A stretch of DNA of 7,102 nt. Origin: Clostridia bacterium (GTDB taxonomy: Bacteria; Bacillota; Clostridia; Oscillospirales; Acutalibacteraceae). A program made the position numbers and the translations under genes. Positions 1 through 6,489 of the stretch are shown here, piece by piece. Within the stretch, counting starts at the first letter, position 1. Every line of letters begins with the position of its first letter. Below the pieces are notes generated by a model. That model had not been told where the DNA came from and did no database searches. It saw nothing but the letters and a program-made list of their open reading frames with translations. The stretch is from positions 1 through 7,102 of the forward strand of contig JAFYNC010000115.1 of assembly GCA_017549905.1 (NCBI GenBank), written 5' to 3'.

Positions 1-908
1 TCATCGTTTATAAGCCCATCGTTTATAAGACGTTTATAAAGCGGTGAAGCATCACCCGCAAGAACCTCAAGCAAAATTGAAGTACAAACCTTTTGCTTAA
101 CCGAGCGCTCAGGCTGGCTCATAGTTTCTTTGAAACCAAAACAAAAAATAGGTTGCGCTACTGCTAATTTCTGCTCAACATAATTTTCGACAACCGTTTC
201 GGGCTCTTGCTCGTTAATACGCACAAGCTCTATCGGCTCACTTGGCTTTATGCTTTCTTTAATCTGCTTTAAAACCTTTTCAGTATCAACATTACCCGCA
301 ATGCAAATAAACATATTTGAAGGATTATAAAAAGTATTATAACATTTATAAAGCAAATCACTGTTTATTTTTGCTATTGATTCAACTGTACCCGCAATAT
401 CAATTCTTACAGGGTGGTTATGATACATCGAAAGCAGCATATTAAACATAACACGCCAAGCAGGACTATCATCATACATTCTGATTTCTTGCCCGATAAT
501 TCCCTGTTCCTTATTAACCGTAGCCTCGGTAAAATAGGGCGACTGCACAAAATCTAAAAGAATTTGCAGATTTTCATAAAACCTATTTGAACAAGAAAAA
601 AGATAACAGGTGCGGTCAAAAGAGGTGAAAGCATTAGCATAAGCGCCTGTTTGTGCATATTTTGTAAAGGCATCACCATCTTCACTTTCAAAAAGCTTAT
701 GCTCTAAAAAGTGGGCAATACCCTCAGGAACTGCCGTTTGCTCACCGTTCACACTGAAAATAGTATCAATTGAGCCGTATTTTGTTCCAAAAATGGCATA
801 AGATGAATTATACTGCGGCTTTTCTAAAACATAAATTCTAAGACCTGAGGAAAGCGTTGCTTTTAAATAGCTTTCCCCTATGTCGCTTTCAAATACTTCT
901 CGTTTCAT
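1..908 (-). CDS. ymfH: M16 family zinc metallopeptidase, YmfH-like (3' end beyond window)
   Basis: The first 302 residues of an M16 peptidase are present; the rest lies past the left edge. The zinc site is intact: an HFLEH motif (HXXEH) at residues 66-70, and a downstream Glu141 in a GIIGQEIRMY segment at the position of the third zinc ligand. The conserved stretch GAYANAFTSFDRT follows at about 88-100. These features fit the catalytic YmfH partner of the YmfF/YmfH pair (spelled YfmF/YfmH in some databases), which is linked in Bacillus to 5-aminopentanol modification of elongation factor P. The ATG at 908 overlaps the last base of the upstream stop (TAATG), with an AAGGAG site 8 nt upstream, so the two genes are probably translationally coupled. 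The M16 assignment is firm. The EF-P link is family knowledge, and the actual substrate in this organism is unknown. Confidence 0.9.
   Translation of the reverse strand, partial: MKREVFESDIGESYLKATLSSGLRIYVLEKPQYNSSYAIFGTKYGSIDTIFSVNGEQTAVPEGIAHFLEHKLFESEDGDAFTKYAQTGAYANAFTSFDRTCYLFSCSNRFYENLQILLDFVQSPYFTEATVNKEQGIIGQEIRMYDDSPAWRVMFNMLLSMYHNHPVRIDIAGTVESIAKINSDLLYKCYNTFYNPSNMFICIAGNVDTEKVLKQIKESIKPSEPIELVRINEQEPETVVENYVEQKLAVAQPIFCFGFKETMSQPERSVKQKVCTSILLEVLAGDASPLYKRLINDGLIND
2..39. repeat. Short direct repeat within ymfH
   Basis: Thirteen bases (CATCGTTTATAAG) occur at 2-14 and 17-29 with a 15-bp period, and a shorter copy (CGTTTATAA) at 31-39. In the protein this gives LINDGLIND. The period is a multiple of three, so the frame is kept. 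From memory, the residue pattern fits normal YmfH spacing, so this is probably not a recent insertion. Confidence 0.5.
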
Positions 909-2185
909 TAACCGTTCTCCTTAGGCAATAACTTATAAACTGTGTGTAGCTTTACTCCCTTAGCGGCGTTTATTACGTCCTCACGGGTAACGTTTGCTAC
1001 CTTTTCTGCCATTTCTTCGGGCGAATAAATATTTTCGTTATGCACCTTTAATGCATACCATAAATCAAGTGAATTCAAAGAATCGCTATAAGTTTTAAAG
1101 GAATCGCAAATGCTTTTTATTGAAGATTCAAATTCGTTATCGGTAAATTCGCCGCGCTTTACTATTTCAAGCTGATTTAATATTTCCTTTTGCGCTTTAT
1201 CTGCATTTTCTGCCTCAACACCTGAAGATACTGTTATCATACCCTTAATTCTTGAAGCAGCAGCTGAGCAGTAATAGCAAAGGCTCATCTTTTCTCGCAC
1301 GTTACTGAAAAGCCTTGAATAAGGTCCGCCGCCGAAAATATCGGTCATTACCATTAGCGGCAAGGTTTTATCATCATCGCCCTGTGCTTCACAGCTAAAG
1401 CCCATTACAAGCTTACCTTGATTTACCGCCATTTTTTCGGTAACTGTGTTTACCTCTTTGCACTCGACAGTAGGTGTTGTGCCCTTGCAGTCGGTTATAT
1501 CATTACGCGAAAGGGAAGAAAACTTTTCAGCTATATCATCAAATAACCCTTGGGGTATAGCCGAGCCTACAACCTGAACAGTGATATATGCAGAGCTTAA
1601 GCACTTTTCCCAAGCGCTATAAAGTTCTTCACCCGTAATACCGGAAACCTGCTCTATAGTTCCACACTTTGAAAGTCCGTATGGCTCATCTTTATACATT
1701 TCGCTTATAAGCCTATTTTTAGCATACACGCGCTTTTCGGCTATTTCACCTTTTATATGCTCAATAGCCTTGCGCTTTTCTCGCTCGAGGTCCGGTTCTA
1801 AAAATGCGCCGTTTTCGGTATTAGGCTCAAATATAAGCCCCAATAGCAACTCACACGCGCGTTTTATTAACGATTCCTCATCTAAAGAATAGCGGTCATT
1901 AATGAGCGAAACGGTCATCTTAAGTAACTGATAGTCACCGTATTTTTCGGTACTTGCATCAAGTCTTGCTCCATAAAGTTTGCAAAGCTTATAATTAAGT
2001 CTCGAGAAGTCAGGATATTTTTTACTGCAGCTTGTAAGAATAAATGGTAACAAGCCAAAGGATGCTACGGTTTCCTTTTTAAGCGGCAAATAAAAATTAA
2101 AGGAAACAAGAGTTGTTTTAAAGCGGTCGTTTTTAATAAAAACACCCTTTACTCCATTGCCTAAATCAGCTGTTTTAATAGACAT
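908..2185 (-). CDS. ymfF: M16 family peptidase-like protein without HXXEH, YmfF-like
   Basis: This is a 425-residue protein with the two-lobed M16 layout. The zinc motif is absent: the place where HXXEH should fall (about residues 46-50) reads LPFIL, so it should not be catalytic. The C-terminal lobe keeps the substrate-binding signature GGGPYSRLF (285-293), followed by Arg297 and a Tyr pair at 304-305. That matches the inactive subunit that pairs with an active M16 partner, which is the next gene. The reading frame stays open up to 2233, but the start at 2185 is preferred. It has a GGAG site 7 nt upstream, the predicted promoter -10 lies inside the longer frame, and the extra 16 residues look like translated AT-rich leader. 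It is the first gene of the operon. In Bacillus the pair is tied to elongation factor P modification; that role here is inferred from homology. Confidence 0.87.
   Translation of the reverse strand: MSIKTADLGNGVKGVFIKNDRFKTTLVSFNFYLPLKKETVASFGLLPFILTSCSKKYPDFSRLNYKLCKLYGARLDASTEKYGDYQLLKMTVSLINDRYSLDEESLIKRACELLLGLIFEPNTENGAFLEPDLEREKRKAIEHIKGEIAEKRVYAKNRLISEMYKDEPYGLSKCGTIEQVSGITGEELYSAWEKCLSSAYITVQVVGSAIPQGLFDDIAEKFSSLSRNDITDCKGTTPTVECKEVNTVTEKMAVNQGKLVMGFSCEAQGDDDKTLPLMVMTDIFGGGPYSRLFSNVREKMSLCYYCSAAASRIKGMITVSSGVEAENADKAQKEILNQLEIVKRGEFTDNEFESSIKSICDSFKTYSDSLNSLDLWYALKVHNENIYSPEEMAEKVANVTREDVINAAKGVKLHTVYKLLPKENG
917..922 (-). promoter_or_regulatory. Shine-Dalgarno of ymfH inside ymfF coding sequence
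   Basis: On the minus strand this reads AAGGAG, 8 nt before the ATG at 908. The six bases are also the Lys-Glu codons near the C-terminus of ymfF. With the TAATG stop/start overlap, this supports coupled translation of the two M16 subunits. Confidence 0.8.
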
Positions 2186-2192
2186 AGTACAT

Positions 2193-2196
2193 CTCC
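2193..2196 (-). promoter_or_regulatory. Shine-Dalgarno that fixes the ymfF start
   Basis: The minus strand reads GGAG with a 7-nt spacer to the ATG at 2185. The longer in-frame start at 2233 would begin upstream of the predicted transcription start. Confidence 0.75.
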
Positions 2197-2223
2197 GTTT
2201 AATTAATATAATAATACTTATAC

Positions 2224-2253
2224 AGTATATCATAATTCACACTAAATTTACAA
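2224..2253 (-). promoter_or_regulatory. Predicted sigma-A promoter for ymfF-ymfH
   Basis: Minus-strand -35 TTGTAA (2248-2253), an 18-nt spacer, and -10 TATACT (2224-2229) preceded by an extended TG (TGATATACT). Transcription should start near 2217, giving a leader of about 30 nt. It lies back to back with the cls promoter, the two -35 boxes being 19 bp apart. The region is very AT-rich, so chance matches are possible. Confidence 0.55.
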
Positions 2254-2272
2254 CTATTTATATATAATAAAA

Positions 2273-2301
2273 TTGAAAAATATGGGATTTTATGTTAAAA
2301 T
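2273..2301 (+). promoter_or_regulatory. Predicted sigma-A promoter for cls
   Basis: -35 TTGAAA (2273-2278), a 17-nt spacer, and -10 TAAAAT (2296-2301) with an extended TG at 2293-2294. Transcription should begin near 2308, leaving a leader of about 23 nt that contains the AAAGGGGGA Shine-Dalgarno region (about 2316-2324). Confidence 0.6.
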
Positions 2302-2330
2302 ATTAAAAACAGACGAAAGGGGGAAGCGAA

Positions 2331-3863
2331 ATGAAGATTGCAAACAACCGCGGAGTTAGGATTCCAACCAGAATTATTTTATCCGCCATGCTTTTATTAT
2401 TACAACTTTTGTTTATGCTTGATGTGGTGTATAATTTCACCGCACAATCAGCATGGGCTTATTCTCTTTCTCTTATTTTAGGTGTTATAACGGTTGTTAT
2501 AATAGTGAACAGGCGCGGAAACCCCGACCATAAAATCGCCTGGATTATTTTCATTCTTATTTTCCCCATTTTTGGTATAAGCGTGTTTTTACTTTGGGGA
2601 GGTGGCAGAGTTGCTCCTCACATAAAGAAAAAGATGCGACTTTGCGAGGCAAGATATTTAAGATATTTAAAGGACGATAGCGAGGTCCGCGACAGACTGA
2701 TGTATTATGACATTGCTCATTCTCGTCAGGCCGACTACCTTACAGGCGAAAGCGAATACCCGCTTTATGATAAAACCTTAACCGAGTATTTTTCTTCGGG
2801 AGAAAAACTGTTGCCACAGCTTTTAGAAGAACTTGAAAAGGCAGAAAAATATATATTTATTGAGTTTTTTATTCTTGCTGAAGGCAGAATGTGGGAAGAA
2901 ATACACCAAATTCTCAAAAGAAAAGTTAACGACGGCGTTGAGGTTAAAATTATTTTTGATGATTTCGGCTCAATAAAAAGGCAGCGCAAGGGTTTTGTTT
3001 CAAAACTTAAAGCCGAGGGTATTTCGGTTTGCATTTTTAACCCTATTAACCCGCTAATGAATATATTTATGAACAATCGAAACCACCGCAAAATAATTGT
3101 TATAGACGGCAAAGTAGCGGTGACAGGCGGAATAAATATAGGCGACGAATATATAAACGAATATGAACGCTTTGGCTATTGGGCTGACAGCGCTGTAATC
3201 ATAAAGGGCAACGCTGTGAGAAGCTTTGTTGCTATGTTCTGCTGTATGTGGGATTTTGTTACAGGCAAACATTTAAGAATTAAAGAATACTTTGCCGATT
3301 GCCCCCATAAAGACGATGGATTTGTAATACCTTATAGTGACAGTCCTCTTAACGATAAAAATCCCGCCGAGGGAATTTATATGCAAATTCTCAACACCGC
3401 TCAAAAATATGTTTATATCACTACACCTTATCTAATAATAGACAACACTATGAAAAGTCTGCTTCAAATGGCGGCAAAATCTGGTATTGATGTAAGAATT
3501 ATCACACCCCACATCCCTGATAAATGGTATGTGCACCCCGCATCACAGTATAATTATTTAGAGCTTTTAGAGTCAGGAGTAAAAATTTATGAATTTACAC
3601 CGGGATTCGTACATTCAAAGCTCTTTATATCTGACGACAAGGTGGCAACCGTGGGCTCGGTTAATATGGATTACAGAAGCTTTGTTTTTCACTTTGAATG
3701 CGGCGCATGGATTTGTGACAGCAGCACAGTAACCGATATAAAAGAGCATTTTTTAAATTTGCAGGACAAATCTCAACAAATAACCCTTGAGGAATGGAAA
3801 AAACGTCCCATAAAGCTTCGTTTAAAACAGGCACTTTTGCATATTTTCGCACCATTTATGTGA
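2331..3863 (+). CDS. cls: Cardiolipin synthase (phospholipase D family)
   Basis: The 510-residue membrane enzyme joins two phosphatidylglycerol molecules into cardiolipin plus glycerol at the cytoplasmic membrane. Hydrophobic segments lie at about 15-36, 43-60 and 68-90. The last is the usual PLDc N-terminal motif, starting NPDHKIAW and ending in a Gly-rich turn. Two phospholipase D catalytic motifs follow. HKD1 has His252, Lys254 and Asp259, then GGIN (266-269). HKD2 has His428, Lys430 and Asp435, then GSVN (442-445). Both are intact and the length is typical of bacterial Cls. The ATG is preceded by a strong AGGGGGA Shine-Dalgarno. No clear terminator follows the TGA stop, so transcripts may run into the small gene at 3940 and stop at 4131. 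A related phospholipid transferase is possible but less likely. Confidence 0.95.
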   Translation: MKIANNRGVRIPTRIILSAMLLLLQLLFMLDVVYNFTAQSAWAYSLSLILGVITVVIIVNRRGNPDHKIAWIIFILIFPIFGISVFLLWGGGRVAPHIKKKMRLCEARYLRYLKDDSEVRDRLMYYDIAHSRQADYLTGESEYPLYDKTLTEYFSSGEKLLPQLLEELEKAEKYIFIEFFILAEGRMWEEIHQILKRKVNDGVEVKIIFDDFGSIKRQRKGFVSKLKAEGISVCIFNPINPLMNIFMNNRNHRKIIVIDGKVAVTGGINIGDEYINEYERFGYWADSAVIIKGNAVRSFVAMFCCMWDFVTGKHLRIKEYFADCPHKDDGFVIPYSDSPLNDKNPAEGIYMQILNTAQKYVYITTPYLIIDNTMKSLLQMAAKSGIDVRIITPHIPDKWYVHPASQYNYLELLESGVKIYEFTPGFVHSKLFISDDKVATVGSVNMDYRSFVFHFECGAWICDSSTVTDIKEHFLNLQDKSQQITLEEWKKRPIKLRLKQALLHIFAPFM

Positions 3864-3876
3864 TAATGGTATATTA

Positions 3877-3905
3877 TTGACATTTTTAAAAAAGCACAGT
3901 ATAAT
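3877..3905 (+). promoter_or_regulatory. Full-consensus sigma-A promoter upstream of the 51-codon gene
   Basis: TTGACA (3877-3882), exactly 17 nt, then TATAAT (3900-3905). Both hexamers match the consensus at every position. Transcription should start near 3912, about 28 nt before the ATG at 3940. The promoter begins only 13 bp after the cls stop codon. It would be expected to be strong and constitutive unless a repressor acts on it. Confidence 0.82.
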
Positions 3906-3939
3906 AAATTCAGACAATTTTTGAAAGGGGACTTTTAAT

Positions 3940-4095
3940 ATGAAAGGATTTCTGAAATTTTTATTAGCCATTGGCACACTTTTTGCAACCGTAATCGGCG
4001 CTTTAGCCATTTTCGATAAGCTTTCAAACAAAAACCGTATTGAAGGGGATTACCTTGAATGCGATTCAGACGATTTCACAGAAGTTGATGAATAA
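3940..4095 (+). CDS. Small single-span membrane protein, 51 residues, function unknown
   Basis: I do not recognise a named family. The ATG is preceded by GAAAGGGG (3923-3930) with a 9-nt spacer, and the frame ends at TAA (4093-4095). The product starts MKGFLKFLLAIGTLF, a short basic end leading into one hydrophobic segment (about 4-25). A short basic linker with Lys27, Lys31 and Arg33 follows. The tail is acidic and carries one Cys (Cys41), with Asp/Glu at 35, 37, 40, 42, 44, 45, 48, 50 and 51. A membrane anchor with a cytoplasmic acidic tail is the simplest reading; cleavage as a signal peptide would leave a tiny acidic peptide. It has its own consensus promoter and a strong terminator, which makes it a credible gene despite its size. 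Its role is unknown. Confidence 0.8.
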   Translation: MKGFLKFLLAIGTLFATVIGALAIFDKLSNKNRIEGDYLECDSDDFTEVDE

Positions 4096-4101
4096 TGATG
4101 T

Positions 4102-4131
4102 AGCCACACGAAAAATTCGTGTGGCTTTTTT
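4102..4131 (+). terminator. Strong intrinsic terminator after the small membrane protein gene
   Basis: An 11-bp perfect stem (AGCCACACGAA at 4102-4112 paired with TTCGTGTGGCT at 4116-4126), a 3-nt loop, then a six-T run through 4131. The minus-strand side lacks a T run, so it points rightward. It closes the cls/small-gene unit and shields the convergent ParB/Noc gene, whose stop is at 4142-4144. Confidence 0.92.
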
Positions 4132-4141
4132 AATGCTTTTA

Positions 4142-4987
4142 CTACACTATTTTGAGCTGTTCTGCTAAATCTCGTGGCGGCTCGTCCTTTTTAATTCGCA
4201 CCTTATACTCAATATATCGGTCATTTTCTATTCGTCTTGTATATGCATCTATACCCGAGTTTTTAAGAGTTTCAATAAGTTTTGAAAGACTGTTTGAAAA
4301 AAGTCTTATATCTCCTATTGCCGATTTTTTATAACTTATCGGTTGTGATTTTGGTTTTTCTTGTAGCGAAGGCTTGGGGTTTAAAAGCTCGTTTACAAAT
4401 ATTTCGGTCTTCATTGCGGTCATATTATCGGCTATAATTTTCTCTAACGCATCTTCTCTTTTTTCAGGCGGAAGTCTTAACAAAATTCTGGCGTGTGATT
4501 CAGAAAGCGATGCCTCTGTAATTCTTGCTCTGAGTCCCTCGTTAAGACGTAAAAGTCTTAATCTTTCAAGTAACACGTTTTGAGAAATTCCGAGCCTTGC
4601 CGCCATTTCATACTGCGGTATGCGGTATTTATTCATAACCGTTTTTATTGCCTCTGCTTCTTCAAAAAAGGTTGCATTTGCGCGCTGCAGATTTTCAACT
4701 ATGCTGTAAACTAATGCGGTTGACGTATCAACATCGTGAAGCACACAAGGCACACGGCGTAAATTAGCCATAATTGCCGCCTTTAATCTTCTCTCGCCAG
4801 TTATAATAACATATTTGCCTTTCTCATTTTTTCTAACTGCCAACGGCTCTATTATTCCGCTTTTTTTAATACTTTCGGCTAAAGAAGACAGCGCATATTC
4901 ATCTTCCGACTTTCTCACCCTGTAAAGCGGCAGTCTTATTTCTCTAGGTCTTAACATTAGTAATTTTTTATTTTTTATTGTGTGCAT
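4142..4987 (-). CDS. noc: ParB/Noc-family DNA-binding protein (nucleoid occlusion-like)
   Basis: The 281-residue protein has the ParB order. An N-terminal nuclease-like fold contains GERR (64-67) and ENLQR (98-102), the two nucleotide-binding regions of CTP-dependent ParB/Noc clamps. A helix-turn-helix lies around 124-146, then SESHAR (162-167). The C-terminal domain (about 222-266), with DIRLFSNSLSKL and a YIEYKVRI strand, resembles the Noc dimer domain. Noc binds scattered chromosomal sites and keeps division off the nucleoid; Spo0J/ParB loads SMC at parS. Position directly after rsmG favours Noc. However, the amphipathic membrane-targeting start of Bacillus Noc is not evident, and no second ParB is in the window for comparison, so a ParB role is possible. 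The start is supported by AGAGGTG 5 nt upstream. It has its own promoter. Confidence 0.88.
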   Translation of the reverse strand: MHTIKNKKLLMLRPREIRLPLYRVRKSEDEYALSSLAESIKKSGIIEPLAVRKNEKGKYVIITGERRLKAAIMANLRRVPCVLHDVDTSTALVYSIVENLQRANATFFEEAEAIKTVMNKYRIPQYEMAARLGISQNVLLERLRLLRLNEGLRARITEASLSESHARILLRLPPEKREDALEKIIADNMTAMKTEIFVNELLNPKPSLQEKPKSQPISYKKSAIGDIRLFSNSLSKLIETLKNSGIDAYTRRIENDRYIEYKVRIKKDEPPRDLAEQLKIV

Positions 4988-5012
4988 TAAGGCACCTCTT
5001 TTCTTATGTTTA

Positions 5013-5041
5013 ATTATCTTATTAAATACTATATTTGTAAA
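5013..5041 (-). promoter_or_regulatory. Predicted sigma-A promoter for the ParB/Noc gene
   Basis: Minus-strand -35 TTTACA (5036-5041), a 17-nt spacer, and -10 GATAAT (5013-5018), each one base from consensus. Transcription should start near 5006, about 19 nt before the ATG. It lies after the rsmG terminator, so the gene is probably expressed apart from the upstream operon. Confidence 0.6.
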
Positions 5042-5076
5042 GAAAAAGAGGTCGGGGAAATTCGCCCAAACACAAC

Positions 5077-5102
5077 AAAAACAGCCGCATTAAAGCGGCT
5101 GT
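5077..5102 (-). terminator. Intrinsic terminator overlapping the rsmG stop codon
   Basis: On the minus strand ACAGCCGC (5102-5095) and GCGGCTGT (5088-5081) form a perfect 8-bp stem around a 6-nt loop, followed by a run of Ts to 5077. The rsmG TAA (5092-5090) lies in the loop and its last sense codons form the left arm. The plus strand also has a short T run (5102-5105), so weak two-way action is possible. Confidence 0.85.
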
Positions 5103-5809
5103 TTTGAAATATCTGAGGGTTTTCTTGGATATTTTGGCGCGGTTTGCGATATTTTTTTGAAAACAATAAATGTTCTTTCGGTATCTTGATTCAGCGCCTC
5201 GCATATAATCTTAGGTTCGGTAACATTAAGCACCTTTGCGGCGTTAACGCTTGCATCACATTCTTCTTTGCCGGAAGGTCCTTTCATTGCAACAAACATA
5301 CCGCCTTTTTTAACAAGCGGCGTGCAGTATTCGAGCAAAACAGGTAATGCGGCTACCGCTCTTGCCGTTGCAAAATCATATTTTTCGCGGTAAAGCTTGT
5401 TTTTACCTGCGTCTTCTGCCCTTGAATGAACCGTTTTTATACCTAAAAGTTCTAATTTTTCTATAACATCATTCAAAAACACAAGACGTTTATTAAGACT
5501 ATCAAGCAATGTCACCTCAATATCAGGGCGTACGATTTTAAGCACCATTCCGGGAAATCCTGCGCCCGTTCCAACATCAATAAGAGTGGAGTTTTTAGGT
5601 ATTTCTATATGCTTTAAAAATAAAATGCAGTCGTAAAAATGCTTATATAACACCTCTTCGGGCTCGGTTATTGCGGTAAGATTAATCTTTTCGTTCCATT
5701 CGAGCAATAAATTGCCATAAAGATTAAGCTTTTGTTTTTGCTCGTCTGTTATATCCACACCAAACTGGGCGCAAAGGGGAATTATTTTTTCAATCTTAAA
5801 ATCAATCAT
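5090..5809 (-). CDS. rsmG: 16S rRNA (guanine-N7)-methyltransferase RsmG
   Basis: RsmG (GidB) puts the N7-methyl group on G527 of 16S rRNA, using S-adenosylmethionine; its loss gives low-level streptomycin resistance in several bacteria. From the chosen start the protein has 239 residues, the usual size. It shows NLTAIT (43-48), HFYD (57-60), the SAM-binding loop DVGTGAGFPG (78-87), SRAED (129-133), ARAVA (149-153), and the typical C-terminal YPRKP (227-231). The ATG at 5809 has GGTGA 5 nt upstream and overlaps the end of trmB by 8 bases. An in-frame ATG at 5824 would add five residues, but its GAGG is only 3 nt away, which is tight; it cannot be excluded. It is the last gene of the WYL-trmB-rsmG operon, and the ParB/Noc gene follows. 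Confidence 0.95.
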   Translation of the reverse strand: MIDFKIEKIIPLCAQFGVDITDEQKQKLNLYGNLLLEWNEKINLTAITEPEEVLYKHFYDCILFLKHIEIPKNSTLIDVGTGAGFPGMVLKIVRPDIEVTLLDSLNKRLVFLNDVIEKLELLGIKTVHSRAEDAGKNKLYREKYDFATARAVAALPVLLEYCTPLVKKGGMFVAMKGPSGKEECDASVNAAKVLNVTEPKIICEALNQDTERTFIVFKKISQTAPKYPRKPSDISKQPL

Positions 5810-6485
5810 TCTTTTCACCAACATAAGCCTCTAATCTGTAAATCGGGAAACCCAAAGAGGCAAATTTTTGCTCATATTCGGTTTCTATATTGCCCTCAAA
5901 ATCACTTTTGTGAAGGTCAAGTGAAATGTTTTTAAAAGAGAAACCATTGTTTGAAAAGCTTTCAAGCGAAAATTCAAAAAAATGAATATTATCGGTCTTT
6001 TGATGTATTTCTGCGCCCTCTTTTAAAATATTTTTATAAATATTTAAAAATTTTGCGTGTGTCAAACGATGCGAGGCATACGCCTTTTTAGGAAACGGAC
6101 AGGAAAAATTAAGAAAAATACGTTCTATGCTGTCTTCTTTTATGTATTTTTCAAGATACTCTGCGCCGCATTTAATAAATCTCAAATTAGGGAGTTCTTC
6201 CTTTTTTGCCTTTTCGCAGGCTTCAACAATAACATTGCCTGTTTTTTCAACTGCCAAAAGGTTTATATCAGGATTTTTCTTTGCAAATTCTACCGCAAAT
6301 TTACCCTTGCCGCAACCAATTTCAAGATAAAGCGGTTGTTTTTTTGCAAAAAAAGAATCAAAATCAATATAATCCTTTTCGTTTTTTGCGGTATTAAAAT
6401 TGCGGTCGGAAATCTCGCTTATATAAAGAATATCTAAAACATTTTCAAGCCTTTCTTCAAGGTTTTTCTTTTTTCTCATTCGCAT
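5802..6485 (-). CDS. trmB: TrmB-like tRNA (guanine-N7)-methyltransferase
   Basis: TrmB makes m7G at position 46 in the variable loop of tRNAs. This 227-residue protein has the family layout: a basic start MRMRKKKNLEER, the SAM-binding motif EIGCGKG (55-61), Glu80 at the end of the second strand, NLRF (100-103), HRLTHAKFLNIY (139-150), KTDN (163-166), TEYEQKF (202-208) and IYRLEA (215-220). The family signature usually written NFSDPWPKKRH reads NFSCPFPKKAY here (126-136). The conserved Asp is Cys129 and Trp is Phe131, so catalysis or tRNA handling may differ. The ATG at 6485 has GAGGA 8 nt upstream, inside the end of the WYL gene, and only 4 bp separate the two frames. It overlaps rsmG by 8 bases. 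Family membership is firm; full activity is not. Confidence 0.88.
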   Translation of the reverse strand: MRMRKKKNLEERLENVLDILYISEISDRNFNTAKNEKDYIDFDSFFAKKQPLYLEIGCGKGKFAVEFAKKNPDINLLAVEKTGNVIVEACEKAKKEELPNLRFIKCGAEYLEKYIKEDSIERIFLNFSCPFPKKAYASHRLTHAKFLNIYKNILKEGAEIHQKTDNIHFFEFSLESFSNNGFSFKNISLDLHKSDFEGNIETEYEQKFASLGFPIYRLEAYVGEKND

Positions 6486-6489
6486 AATA

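Noticed and set aside
2214..2228. Inverted repeat ATACT-N5-AGTAT overlapping the ymfF -10 region, a possible operator
   Set aside because: Arms are only 5 bp in a highly AT-rich gap, and the second arm is largely the -10 element itself.
2186..2233. N-terminal extension of the YmfF-like protein starting at 2233
   Set aside because: It would overlap the predicted -10 box, has no fitting Shine-Dalgarno, and the start at 2185 has one with good spacing.
2765..3272. Open frames on the minus strand within cls
   Set aside because: They are antisense to the intact phospholipase D domains and have no recognisable motifs.
3851..3870. Possible hairpin ACCATT/AATGGT over the cls stop codon as a cls terminator
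   Set aside because: The stem is only 6 bp with few GC pairs and an 8-nt loop, and no T run follows; cls more likely ends at 4131.
5051..5063. A second ATTTCCC-like half-site on the minus strand upstream of the ParB/Noc promoter
   Set aside because: The other half of the palindrome is missing; one 7-base match is expected by chance in sequence this AT-rich.
5548..5566. A partial match to the Noc binding-site palindrome (minus strand ATTTCCCGG) inside rsmG, next to the noc-like gene
   Set aside because: Only about one half-site matches, and these bases encode the conserved Gly-Phe-Pro-Gly of the SAM-binding region, so protein coding explains them.
6057..6437. A 126-codon open frame on the plus strand opposite trmB
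   Set aside because: It lies wholly antisense to a well-conserved gene, is rich in Phe, Lys, Asn and Ile as expected from a reversed AT-rich gene, and no convincing Shine-Dalgarno was noticed.
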